Under the pieces are notes generated by a model. It worked only from the letters and a program-made list of their open reading frames with translations. It ran no database searches and had not been told where the DNA came from. Positions 33,214-41,821 of a DNA stretch of 64,000 bases are shown piece after piece; the first letter of the stretch is position 1, and each line of letters begins with the position of its first letter. A program made the translations under genes and the position numbers. The stretch covers positions 186,001 through 250,000 of the forward strand of contig JAGGAC010000001.1 in assembly GCA_017889635.1 (NCBI GenBank). Direction: 5' to 3'. The stretch is from Bacillota bacterium. Its GTDB lineage: Bacteria > Bacillota > Negativicutes > Sporomusales > CTSoil-080.

Positions 33214-34431
33214 ATGATTGGCGAGCCAGAGTTGACCTTAACTGATATTGAACAGGCATATGCAGCGTTAAGTGGAGTGGCGCATATCACACCGTTGGAT
33301 CGCAGTACAACTTTTAGCAATCTAGCGGGTTGCGACATCTATTTAAAGTTGGAAAACATGCAGAAAACCGGCTCTTTTAAAATAAGAGGTGCTTACAATA
33401 AGGTTAGGTTGCTGACTGCTGGGGAAAGGGAAAAGGGTGTTATCGCAGCATCAGCTGGAAACCACGCTCAGGGGGTGGCTTTTGCTGCCAGAAGTGCAGG
33501 GATTAAGGCGACTATTGTTATGCCTGAGGTAGCTCCCTTGGCTAAAGTGGTTGCGACGAGAGGCTATGGAGCGGAGGTTTTATTAAAGGGGCTAGGATAC
33601 GACGATGCTTACGAGAAAGCTGTTGAAGTTCAGCAGAGTAGCGGTCAGACGTTTGTTCACGCTTTTGATGATTACGCTGTGATCGCTGGACAAGGTACGG
33701 TGGGTCTCGAGATTATTCGGCAATTAAGTGATGTGGATTGTATTGTTGTGCCAATTGGCGGTGGTGGATTAATTGCCGGTATTGCAGTCGCTGTTAAATC
33801 ACTCTGTCCGCGGGTAAAAGTTTATGGGGTGCAGGCTAAGGGCGCGGCGGCGGTATATATATCAAAACAAGAACATCACATCCAAGGGATTACTGATGCT
33901 GTTACAATGGCTGATGGCATTGCGGTGAAGCTTCCGGGTGAAAAGAGCTTTGGCATAATTGATAAATATGTTGATGACATATTTGTTGTTGATGATGATA
34001 CTACTGCAGCAACAATTCTGATGCTTTTGGAACGAGCTAAGTTAATGGTTGAGGGAGCTGGCGCCGTTAGTTTGGCGGCGGTTATTAGTGGGAGTATTCC
34101 GACGAAGGGAAAGGTAGTTAGTGTGATTTCCGGAGGGAATATTGATGTAAATATAATTTCCAGGCTTATTGAGCGTGGGTTGGTGGAGTCGGGCCGGAGG
34201 GTAAAGATCACGACGACTATTTTTGACAGGCCGGGTGAATTGCAGAAGCTTCTTGCGCTGATAGCTAGCGCACGCGGTAATTTAAATACAGTGTATCATG
34301 ATCGTGTAGAGCATCAGGTGCCTATTGGCCAAACTGTGGTTGAGATTAGCCTGGAGACTCGCGACGCAATGCATACAGAGGAAATATTGTCTGTTTTGCG
34401 CAAAGAAGGGTATCATGTTGATGTTATTTAA
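33214..34431 (+). CDS. ilvA: Threonine ammonia-lyase (short form with ACT domain)
   Basis: A 405-residue PLP enzyme. The PLP lysine is K56 in GSFKIRGAYNK, the phosphate-binding loop is IGGGGLIAG, and SAGNHAQGVAFAA is typical. The C-terminus (from about 330) is a single ACT-like domain. It converts threonine to 2-oxobutyrate and ammonia. The length suits the TdcB-with-ACT type; whether it is biosynthetic or catabolic cannot be told here. Confidence 0.9.
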   Translation: MIGEPELTLTDIEQAYAALSGVAHITPLDRSTTFSNLAGCDIYLKLENMQKTGSFKIRGAYNKVRLLTAGEREKGVIAASAGNHAQGVAFAARSAGIKATIVMPEVAPLAKVVATRGYGAEVLLKGLGYDDAYEKAVEVQQSSGQTFVHAFDDYAVIAGQGTVGLEIIRQLSDVDCIVVPIGGGGLIAGIAVAVKSLCPRVKVYGVQAKGAAAVYISKQEHHIQGITDAVTMADGIAVKLPGEKSFGIIDKYVDDIFVVDDDTTAATILMLLERAKLMVEGAGAVSLAAVISGSIPTKGKVVSVISGGNIDVNIISRLIERGLVESGRRVKITTTIFDRPGELQKLLALIASARGNLNTVYHDRVEHQVPIGQTVVEISLETRDAMHTEEILSVLRKEGYHVDVI

Positions 34432-34498
34432 GAGGAAAACGGGCGGTTAGTGTCGAAGAGCAATTCGGTTAAAGAACATTTATACAGGGGGAACAGGA

Positions 34499-35866
34499 AT
34501 GGCGGATTTTGTGGCTATAGTATTGGCAGCAGGAAAGGGTACTAGGATGAAGTCATCGCTTCCTAAGGTGCTCCATAAGGTGGGTGGAAAACCCATGGTG
34601 CGACATGTACTGAATGCTGCAAGAGCTGCTGGGGCTGTAAGGAATATTCTTGTTGTTGGGTTTGGTGGTGATCGTGTTCGGGAGGAGGTTGGCCTGGATG
34701 CTGAGTACGCACTGCAGGCCGAGCAACTCGGTACTGGACACGCAGTGCTAGAGACACGAGATTTGCTGGCAGATTATAATGGAACGGTTATGGTGCTTTG
34801 CGGCGATACACCGCTGCTTGAGGATAAAATGCTGGCTAAACTGTTTCATGAGCATCTTACTACTGGTGCTTCAGCTACTGTACTAACGGCACTTATGCCT
34901 GATCCTACTGGGTATGGAAGAGTTATTCGTGACCAGCAGGGACAGGTTGTAAAAATCGTCGAACAAAAAGACGCAACTCCGGACGAACTTGCTGTCCGAG
35001 AGATTAATACCGGAATTTATTGTTTTGAAAGTAAAGCGTTGTTTGCGGCGCTAGGTGGTATTACCTGCGATAATGCCCAGGGTGAGTATTATTTGACTGA
35101 TGTAATTGGGAAACTGGTAGCGGGCGATGCCAAAGTATGGGCTGTTATTGCAGATGATCATCAGCAGACTATGGGAATTAATTCTCGGGCTCAAATGGCT
35201 GAGGCTGAAGGAATTTTGCGTAAGCGTAAGCTGGTGAGGCTTATGGATAGCGGAGTTACAATAATGGATCCTCAATCGACGTTTATTGATGATGAAGTCG
35301 AAATTGCACCGGATACGGTTATTTACCCGTTTACTTGGCTGGAAGGCCGGACTACAATCGGAACCGGGACTGTAGTGGGACCTAATGTGAGGTTTTCTGA
35401 TACTGTCATTGGTGAAAATGTAACTGTTCATTTTACATATGCTCACGAATGTAGGGTTGGCAATAATGTTACTGTTGGGCCGTATGTTCATTTGCGGCCC
35501 GGCACTGTTTTGGCTGATGGGGTTAAAATTGGCAACTTTGTTGAAGTGAAAAATACTAACGTCGGTAACGGTAGCAAGATTCCGCATCTCAGTTATGTCG
35601 GCGATGCCGACATGGGGGCGCGAGTTAATATTGGTTCAGGTACGATAACCGTAAATTATGATGGAACTAAGAAACACCGCACTATCATAGAAGATGACGC
35701 ATTTATCGGCTGCAATACTAATTTGGTGGCTCCGGTTACTGTAGGGCGGGGGGCCTATGTGGCTGCCGGGTCAACCATTACTAAGAACGTGCCGCCCGAA
35801 GCCCTGGGGGTTGCTAGAGCCCGCCAGAATAATATCGCAGACTGGACAAAGAAACCTAAAGGCTAA
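34499..35866 (+). CDS. glmU: Bifunctional UDP-GlcNAc pyrophosphorylase / GlcN-1-P acetyltransferase
   Basis: A 455-residue protein of normal length. The N-terminal pyrophosphorylase has LAAGKGTRMKSSLPKVLHKVGGKPM and the metal-binding LCGDTPLL. From about 250 there are left-handed beta-helix hexapeptide repeats with HLRPGTVLADGVKIGNFVEVKN, SGTITVNYDGTKKHRT and GCNTNLVAPVTVG. It supplies UDP-GlcNAc for cell wall. It is followed by prs, as in many Firmicutes. Confidence 0.97.
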   Translation: MADFVAIVLAAGKGTRMKSSLPKVLHKVGGKPMVRHVLNAARAAGAVRNILVVGFGGDRVREEVGLDAEYALQAEQLGTGHAVLETRDLLADYNGTVMVLCGDTPLLEDKMLAKLFHEHLTTGASATVLTALMPDPTGYGRVIRDQQGQVVKIVEQKDATPDELAVREINTGIYCFESKALFAALGGITCDNAQGEYYLTDVIGKLVAGDAKVWAVIADDHQQTMGINSRAQMAEAEGILRKRKLVRLMDSGVTIMDPQSTFIDDEVEIAPDTVIYPFTWLEGRTTIGTGTVVGPNVRFSDTVIGENVTVHFTYAHECRVGNNVTVGPYVHLRPGTVLADGVKIGNFVEVKNTNVGNGSKIPHLSYVGDADMGARVNIGSGTITVNYDGTKKHRTIIEDDAFIGCNTNLVAPVTVGRGAYVAAGSTITKNVPPEALGVARARQNNIADWTKKPKG

Positions 35867-35884
35867 AGTAGTGGGGGGAGAAAA

Positions 35885-36838
35885 ATGGTATTAGATAATG
35901 GGAAGCGGCTTCGGATTTTAACAGGTAGTGCAAATCCGGGACTTGCGGAAGAAATTGCAGCTTATTTGGGACTGTCGGTGGGAGAAGCTTTTGTAGGTAA
36001 GTTTAATAACGGCGAGACTCAGATTATGATTGAGGAAAGTGTGCGCGGTGCTAACGTGTTTATTGTTCAGCCGACTTGCCAGCCGGTAAACGATACGCTG
36101 ATGGAACTTTTGATAATGGTTGATGCTGTAAGGAGAGCTTCTGCCACACAGATTACAGCGGTAATTCCTTACTATGGGTATGCGCGTCAGGATCGTAAGA
36201 CACGCGGACGGGAACCGATTTCTGCAAAACTGGTAGCTAATCTTTTGACCACTGCTGGAGTTACCAGAGTGGTTACAATGGATCTTCATGCCGGTCAAAT
36301 CCAGGGCTTTTTTGATATTCCGGTGGACCATTTGCTGGGAGTGCCACTTCTATCAGATTATTTGGTAACTAAGCAGCTTGACGATTTGGTCGTAGTTTCA
36401 CCAGATCTTGGTGGAGTGACCAGGGCTAGGCAGCTGGCTGACAGACTGCACGCGCCAATTGCAATTATCGAGAAGCGCCGTCCGGCTCCTGGGGTAGCTG
36501 AGGTCATGAATCTGATTGGCAACGTGGAAGGTAAAACTGCGGTAATTATTGATGATATAGTTGATACCGCGGGGTCGCTGACTGAGGGAGCTAAAGCTTT
36601 GGGGAAATATGGAGCTAAAGAGGTTTATGCCTGTTGTACCCATGCGGTGCTTAGCAGTCCAGCGTTAGAGCGAGTGGAAGCATCGAATATTAAAGAACTT
36701 ATAGTGACTAATACAATTCCATTAGACCCTGAGAAAAGTAGTCCTAAACTAAAGGTATTATCTGTTGCTCCGCTGTTTGGAGAGGCAATTATTCGTATTT
36801 TTGGAGATTTATCTGTTAGTAAGTTGTTTGATGCTTAA
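35885..36838 (+). CDS. prs: Ribose-phosphate pyrophosphokinase
   Basis: A 317-residue protein. It contains [57 protein letters not shown] and the PRPP loop [13 protein letters not shown]. It makes PRPP from ribose 5-phosphate and ATP. It is nineteen bases from glmU and probably co-transcribed; its product is also the PurR effector. Confidence 0.97.
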   Translation: MVLDNGKRLRILTGSANPGLAEEIAAYLGLSVGEAFVGKFNNGETQIMIEESVRGANVFIVQPTCQPVNDTLMELLIMVDAVRRASATQITAVIPYYGYARQDRKTRGREPISAKLVANLLTTAGVTRVVTMDLHAGQIQGFFDIPVDHLLGVPLLSDYLVTKQLDDLVVVSPDLGGVTRARQLADRLHAPIAIIEKRRPAPGVAEVMNLIGNVEGKTAVIIDDIVDTAGSLTEGAKALGKYGAKEVYACCTHAVLSSPALERVEASNIKELIVTNTIPLDPEKSSPKLKVLSVAPLFGEAIIRIFGDLSVSKLFDA

Positions 36839-36842
36839 TGTT

Positions 36843-37472
36843 ATGAAAGAATACCGGATTGAGAGGGCGGTTATGGCAGATGTACCGGCCATTGCCGCGC
36901 TGTTTACCGAAAGTTTTAAAGAAAGTGTCCTGCATCACTGTGGCGGAAAGATGCCTAAGCCATGTGCGATGCGGGACGTCTTTGCCTTAGTGTATGAAGC
37001 CGAGCCAGCGGCGGCATTTGTAGCTCGGTCGTCAGAAGGGATAATCGGCTATTGTTTTGCGCCCACGGCGTTGCCGCGTCTTTGGTGGCGGGCGGTGCTT
37101 GGGGGGCATATCTTTAAGTGGGCTTTACGTTGGATTAGTGGGCAATATGGGTTTGGGTTTTCGCCAGTAAAAGTAATTTTATTGAATAAGCTGGCGTTTC
37201 TTCGTTCGGCGGCGACACCGACAAAGGCGTCTAATGCCCGGATCTTATCGATTGCAGTTGCTCTAGATTGGCGTGGCAGGGGGATAGCCGGCGATCTCTT
37301 AGCAGCGGGGCTAGCGTATTTTCGAGTGACTGGCGCACATAGAGTACGGCTTGAGGTGCGTCCTGATAATATTTCGGCGATCAAGGTTTATCAAAAAAAG
37401 GGGTTCGTCGAAGCAGGAATGACTTATGATTCTCAGGGGCCATGGCTTATTATGTTTAAAGAAATGGAGTAG
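36843..37472 (+). CDS. GNAT-family N-acetyltransferase
   Basis: A 209-residue protein. The start is uncertain: ATG 36843 or 36831 by protein alignment logic, or ATG 36873 behind GAGAGGGCGG. The acetyl-CoA loop is RILSIAVALDWRGRGIAGDLLAAGL, followed by RLEVRPDNISAIKVYQKKGFVEAG, typical of the family. The acceptor substrate is unknown. It lies between prs and the polysaccharide deacetylase. Confidence 0.85.
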   Translation: MKEYRIERAVMADVPAIAALFTESFKESVLHHCGGKMPKPCAMRDVFALVYEAEPAAAFVARSSEGIIGYCFAPTALPRLWWRAVLGGHIFKWALRWISGQYGFGFSPVKVILLNKLAFLRSAATPTKASNARILSIAVALDWRGRGIAGDLLAAGLAYFRVTGAHRVRLEVRPDNISAIKVYQKKGFVEAGMTYDSQGPWLIMFKEME

Positions 37473-37475
37473 GCT

Positions 37476-38291
37476 ATGCTGGACTTGAATGTGCGCTTGG
37501 TCAGTATTCTTGGGGTGCTCACAGTCATTGTTTTGCTGGGGCTAACGCTCGATTACTTAGGTAAATTACAACGTCCGTTTCGTTTGGGCCTTTGGGTAGC
37601 GCTTTTAGGAATTGCTGCCGGGGGATTATTTACCTTTATGGCGGTTAGGCCGGTTGGCCATTTCTATGGTCCAGTTTTTTCTGAGCTTAAGACTGCCCAG
37701 AAAGTAGTGGCTTTAACTTTTGATGACGGGCCGTATCCTCCTTATACTGATCAGATATTGGATATTCTCAAGGAAGCACGTGTTCCGGCAACTTTCTTTG
37801 TGGTGGGATTAAATGCTCAAAAATATCCGGACTTGCTGCGGCGGATAGTGGCTGAGGGGCATCAGGTAGGAAATCATACATATCATCATCTTGATCTTTT
37901 AAAGGCCGATAGTGTCGCTATTAGCAAAGAAGTTGATAGTACCAATGCTACTATTATGGATATTACTGGCAAGGGAACTCTGTTAGTAAGGCCGCCGCAC
38001 GGTTTTCGTGATGCTCTTGTGATGGAAATGATGGCCGAGCGGAAGCTTAGTGTGGTTGAATGGTCGGTGGCTAGCCGCGACTGGACTAATCCAGGGGTGG
38101 AGACAATAGTTGACCGCACTTTGAGCAAAGTGAAAAATGGGGCGATTATTCTTTTGCATGATGGTGATGGGGTAGAGCAAGCTGCATCAAGGGCTCAGAC
38201 GGTGGAGGCGACGCGCCGGATTATTCGCGAGCTTAAGGCTGAAGGGTATACCTTCGTAACTGTTAGTGAGATTTTGAAACCGGAGGACTAA
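37476..38291 (+). CDS. Membrane-anchored polysaccharide deacetylase (NodB domain)
   Basis: A 271-residue protein. It has two N-terminal membrane helices (VSILGVLTVIVLLGLTLDYL and LGLWVALLGIAAGGLFTFMAV), then a complete NodB domain. Motifs are TFDDGPYPPYT (catalytic and metal Asp), HTYHHLD (metal His), RPPHGFRD and LLHDGDG (catalytic His). It would remove N-acetyl groups from peptidoglycan or a related glycan outside the inner membrane. It abuts pth. Confidence 0.92.
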   Translation: MLDLNVRLVSILGVLTVIVLLGLTLDYLGKLQRPFRLGLWVALLGIAAGGLFTFMAVRPVGHFYGPVFSELKTAQKVVALTFDDGPYPPYTDQILDILKEARVPATFFVVGLNAQKYPDLLRRIVAEGHQVGNHTYHHLDLLKADSVAISKEVDSTNATIMDITGKGTLLVRPPHGFRDALVMEMMAERKLSVVEWSVASRDWTNPGVETIVDRTLSKVKNGAIILLHDGDGVEQAASRAQTVEATRRIIRELKAEGYTFVTVSEILKPED

Positions 38292-38852
38292 ATGAAGATC
38301 GTTGTTGGTTTGGGTAATCCCGGGAATCGATACAGTGCCACCAGGCATAATGTGGGATTCATGACTACTGACCTGTTGGCTGCGCGCTGGGAAGTAGATA
38401 ACTGGAAAAATAGATTCGATGGGTTGGTTGCTGAATATCGCGGTGTTGACACAGTGCTTCTCATAAAGCCTCAGACGTACATGAATTTGAGCGGTGCCGC
38501 AGTGAAGGCTGCCGTCAATTGGTACAAGTTGTCGGTGGAAGATGTGATTGTTATTTATGATGATCTTGATTTGCCTTCTGGAAAATTGCGACTTCGCACA
38601 AAAGGTGGTTCGGGTGGCCATCGTGGAATTGAATCTATTTTGATGGAGCTTGGAAAGGATGATTTTGCGCGGGTTCGTATTGGGATTGGTCGTCCGCCAC
38701 AGTTTATGGCGACTGCTGATTATGTACTGGGGCGATTTTCTCCAGAGGAAATACAGGTGGTAGAACCGTCACTCAAGCGGGCTGCGGATGCGGTTGAGGC
38801 CATAATTAAAGGTGGGATGGCTAAGGCTGCTAATGAATATAACAAAGGCTGA
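38292..38852 (+). CDS. pth: Peptidyl-tRNA hydrolase
   Basis: A 186-residue protein. It has GLGNPGNRYSATRHNVGF with catalytic H19, KPQTYMNLSG, and the conserved DDLDLPSGKLRLRTKGGSGGHRGIESI. It recycles peptidyl-tRNA released by stalled ribosomes. The glmU-prs-...-pth order is common in Firmicutes. Confidence 0.97.
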   Translation: MKIVVGLGNPGNRYSATRHNVGFMTTDLLAARWEVDNWKNRFDGLVAEYRGVDTVLLIKPQTYMNLSGAAVKAAVNWYKLSVEDVIVIYDDLDLPSGKLRLRTKGGSGGHRGIESILMELGKDDFARVRIGIGRPPQFMATADYVLGRFSPEEIQVVEPSLKRAADAVEAIIKGGMAKAANEYNKG

Positions 38853-38873
38853 TTATAAATGAGGTGGAACTGA

Positions 38874-40115
38874 GTGCTGACTGCGCTTTACGCGGATGCG
38901 AACGGAAAGATATATGATGCGCCTGGATATTGGGCGGTGGGGCGAACTGGTTTTTTTGACGCGGCACTGACAATGGATGATGTTATACCCTTGCCTGGAG
39001 GAACTGATCTGATGTTTCTGCCGGGAGCGAGCGCAGTCGCTGTGCGTTCAGGTAAGCTTGAATCAATTGCTACGTCGCTATTTGCGGTGGCAGCTATTTT
39101 ACCGGTAGGCTATACTAGGACACACCTTCCTGCATATGTAAAACAAGCGGAGGCGCCGTTTTTGCCGCTTTATGGCTATACTGCAGTAGCTGCCCATAAA
39201 GATAGATTGTACGTAGCGGCAGTGAAAAGTGATGACAACGCAAAATGGCACCCTAGCCGATTCAATACGCCTGGTTTGGCGAATAAAATTGCTAAGGTGC
39301 GGCAGGAACTAACTGATAACCGGCTTGTGGAGCATCTGGCCCGCTGTTCAGAAGAGTGGCATTGTTGTACAGCTGAGAATCTTTTTTATCATCGTTGGGA
39401 AGCTGGTATTCCTGTATCACAAACCTGCAATGCAAACTGTTTAGGCTGTATTTCGCTCCAACCGTCCGGCTGTTGTCCTGCATCTCAGAGTAGGATAACA
39501 TTTGTTCCGAGTGTAGCGGAAGTAGCTGCGGTTGGAGTTTATCATCTTAGCGGTGCGCCGGAGCCGATTATCAGTTTTGGCCAAGGGTGCGAAGGAGAGC
39601 CGTCCATCGCGGCAGATACTATCGCTTCAGCGGTAGGACAAATACGCAAACATACAAGCCGCGGAGTAATAAACATAAATACTAATGCCGGCTTTACCGA
39701 GGGGCTAAACATGATAGTCGATGCTGGTCTTGACAGTATGCGGGTAAGTGTTATTAGTGGCAGAGAGGAAACCCATCAAGCATATTATCGAGGAAATTAT
39801 TCCTTGGATGCGGTAAAAAAATCAATTGCTTATGCTAAAAAGAAGGGTGTATATGTGTCGTTGAATATGCTGCTGCTCCCAGGACTCAATGATCAGGCGG
39901 CGGAAATGGCTGCCTGGCGATTATTTATCCAGGAAACCGGGGTGGATATGATCCAGCTTCGCAACCTTAACATCGACCCGGATATGGTATGGCAAGCGTT
40001 GCCGGAAATAAGTGATAGGTCGCTGGGCATCAGAAAATTTATTAAAGAATTGCGGCAGGAGTATCCTGATGTGCAGATTGGTAATTTTAGCAGGTATATC
40101 AGGACGGAACCCTAA
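38874..40115 (+). CDS. Radical SAM protein with large N-terminal extension
   Basis: A 413-residue protein with GTG start behind GAGGTGGAACTGA. The iron-sulfur motif CNANCLGC is not at the N-terminus but near residue 187, followed by SFGQGCEGEPSI (SAM-binding GEP) and INTNAG. The first 180 residues are beta-rich, with an unusual Cys cluster CSEEWHCCTAEN just before the radical SAM core and CCPA after it. The extra cysteines could bind a second cluster. The substrate is unknown. Confidence 0.8.
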   Translation: MLTALYADANGKIYDAPGYWAVGRTGFFDAALTMDDVIPLPGGTDLMFLPGASAVAVRSGKLESIATSLFAVAAILPVGYTRTHLPAYVKQAEAPFLPLYGYTAVAAHKDRLYVAAVKSDDNAKWHPSRFNTPGLANKIAKVRQELTDNRLVEHLARCSEEWHCCTAENLFYHRWEAGIPVSQTCNANCLGCISLQPSGCCPASQSRITFVPSVAEVAAVGVYHLSGAPEPIISFGQGCEGEPSIAADTIASAVGQIRKHTSRGVININTNAGFTEGLNMIVDAGLDSMRVSVISGREETHQAYYRGNYSLDAVKKSIAYAKKKGVYVSLNMLLLPGLNDQAAEMAAWRLFIQETGVDMIQLRNLNIDPDMVWQALPEISDRSLGIRKFIKELRQEYPDVQIGNFSRYIRTEP

Positions 40116-40341
40116 GTTGTTTAAGAATAACAACGTGGCGTATGGGGATTAATACTATTAAATATAACTGATAAAAGTGAGAATGAATTCTTATTTTGAG
40201 AAAAGATAGATTATTTGGCGATGTTTCTTAAAGTTAACAATACTTATGAAGGTTATTAGCAAAATGTGTAGAATTTTGTAATAGGATTTTTCGGATAAAC
40301 AGTTTTGATCAGTATTGTTATTTATTGAAGGAGGCCAAAAA
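40116..40341 (+). other. A+T-rich intergenic region before the CheY-CheX gene
   Basis: GTTGTT-N7-AACAAC (40116-40134) is a weak hairpin without T-tract just after the radical SAM gene. The remaining 200 bases are A+T-rich with no clear promoter consensus. The ribosome site AAGGAGG lies at the right end. Confidence 0.4.
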
Positions 40342-41199
40342 ATGAGTGTTAAAGTTATGGTTGTAGATGATTCGGCTTTTTCCAGAGTGATGATAGCAGA
40401 CGCTCTAGCAGAGGGAGGATATGAAGTCGTAGGTGAGGCAGAATCGATAGATACTCTGATAGAAACGTATGATAGCTGCAAACCTGATGTTATTACGATG
40501 GATATAGCAATGCCTGGCGCAGATGGTTTTGAGTGTAGTAAAAACCTTATTTTGCATGACCCTAAGGTGAAGATAATTTTGGTCAGTTCGATGAAAGACG
40601 AAGAAACTGAGCAAGAAGCTAGGCGCATTGGAATAGCCGGTTATGTTCAGAAGCCGGTGGAGGCTGAAGCATTGTTAACGGTAATTAATAGTGTTCTGGC
40701 TCCGGATACTATGTACCAGACCTTGGATGAGTTTGGCGTGGGTGTTTTTAAAGAAGCGCTTGCCCAAAGCGTTACCCGTATGACTAAAACAACGGCAACG
40801 TTTGCAGAAGATAATGAATGCTGTAACAATGCTTCTCAGGAGATTACGGTAGTTATCGGTATTATAGGGCGGTACTCAGGTAATATGATTGTGGCTCTTT
40901 CAGCAGAAACGGCGAACAAAATGACGGAGATAATTCTCCGGCGCGAAGCGAAGAGCCGTGAAGAGGTAGTCGGATTAGCGGCTGAATTTGCCAATGTTGT
41001 TGGCGGTATTGCTTGTTCGATGCTCAATAAGAAAGAAAAAGCCTTTGGTTTAAGGGTGGCTCCGCCAAGTGTTTTTTATGGGGGAGCCACTGAAGTTGTC
41101 AGCCCTAATATCAAATGCCATAATACTTATGCAGATACCGAGTTTGGCCGTATTTATCTAAGTGTTGGTTTTAAAAAGGGGTCGGTATTATGGATGTAA
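40342..41199 (+). CDS. CheY receiver fused to CheX-like phosphatase domain
   Basis: A 285-residue protein. The receiver domain (1-120) has acidic VVDDSAFSR, phospho-acceptor Asp in DVITMDIAMPG, IILVSS and the invariant Lys in YVQKPVEA. The second half (130-285) is a CheC/CheX-type domain with the E-x-x-N phosphatase motif in LAAEFANVVGG. It may dephosphorylate its own or other CheY domains. It overlaps the next gene, a stand-alone CheX, by ten bases. Confidence 0.85.
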   Translation: MSVKVMVVDDSAFSRVMIADALAEGGYEVVGEAESIDTLIETYDSCKPDVITMDIAMPGADGFECSKNLILHDPKVKIILVSSMKDEETEQEARRIGIAGYVQKPVEAEALLTVINSVLAPDTMYQTLDEFGVGVFKEALAQSVTRMTKTTATFAEDNECCNNASQEITVVIGIIGRYSGNMIVALSAETANKMTEIILRREAKSREEVVGLAAEFANVVGGIACSMLNKKEKAFGLRVAPPSVFYGGATEVVSPNIKCHNTYADTEFGRIYLSVGFKKGSVLWM

Positions 41200-41651
41200 A
41201 TGCTATTAATCCCATATTGGATGCATTTGCGCATATATTGCCGCAAGTGGGGTTCCAAGTGGTAGAAAAAAAGGCAATATCACTGGAAAGTTCCTGTCTG
41301 CGCAATCCTGGAATGATTATAAATATTGGAGTTATGGGACCGCTTAAGGGGGCAATACTAATTGGAATGGATGTCGAGTCAGCTAAACAGTTTGCCTCTA
41401 AAATGATGATGGGTATGGAGGTGGTAGAACTAGATAGTTTGGCCCAAAGTGCCATTTCTGAAATGGGGAATATGGTATGTGCTAATGCTTGTACTAATTT
41501 TAGCCAGAGCGGCATGGGCGGACTTGATATTTCACCACCTACTTTGCTGATTGGTAAAGATGCAATGATTAAACTCTCGGTGCCAAAGGTGATTGGAGTA
41601 ACTTTTGCTGTTGATGGCATCAGAGTAGATGTGTTTGTGGGCTTGTTTTAA
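41190..41651 (+). CDS. CheX-like chemotaxis phosphatase
   Basis: A 153-residue protein of the CheC/FliY/CheX family. The active helix SLAQSAISEMGNMVCANA carries the E-x-x-N pair that positions water for CheY-P hydrolysis. One domain only, matching CheX (CheC would have two such helices). Translationally coupled to the CheY-CheX fusion, so the pair likely tunes the same signal. Confidence 0.85.
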   Translation: MDVNAINPILDAFAHILPQVGFQVVEKKAISLESSCLRNPGMIINIGVMGPLKGAILIGMDVESAKQFASKMMMGMEVVELDSLAQSAISEMGNMVCANACTNFSQSGMGGLDISPPTLLIGKDAMIKLSVPKVIGVTFAVDGIRVDVFVGLF

Positions 41652-41660
41652 TGGTTTGGA

Positions 41661-41710
41661 AAAAGTTAGGCCGCAAAGCCATAATTGATGACTTTGCGGC
41701 CTAACTTTTT
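41661..41710. terminator. Very strong terminator after cheX
   Basis: AAAAGTTAGGCCGCAAAG (41661-41678) pairs perfectly with 41692-41709, an 18-base-pair stem ending in a T-run. Confidence 0.9.
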
Positions 41711-41763
41711 GCCGGTTGCTTTTCTTGAAATAAAGGGCTGCTGCGCAATCCAAGCTGGTTTTA

Positions 41764-41772
41764 TGGTAAAAT
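41764..41772 (+). promoter_or_regulatory. Extended -10 promoter for putP
   Basis: TGG-TAAAAT (TG at 41764, hexamer 41767-41772) lies 50 bases before the putP start. The same TGGTAAAAT occurs at 46828-46836. Confidence 0.5.
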
Positions 41773-41821
41773 AGCTTAGTTAAGGTTGATTAATAAACGT
41801 TTATGGAGAGTGAGAAACAAA

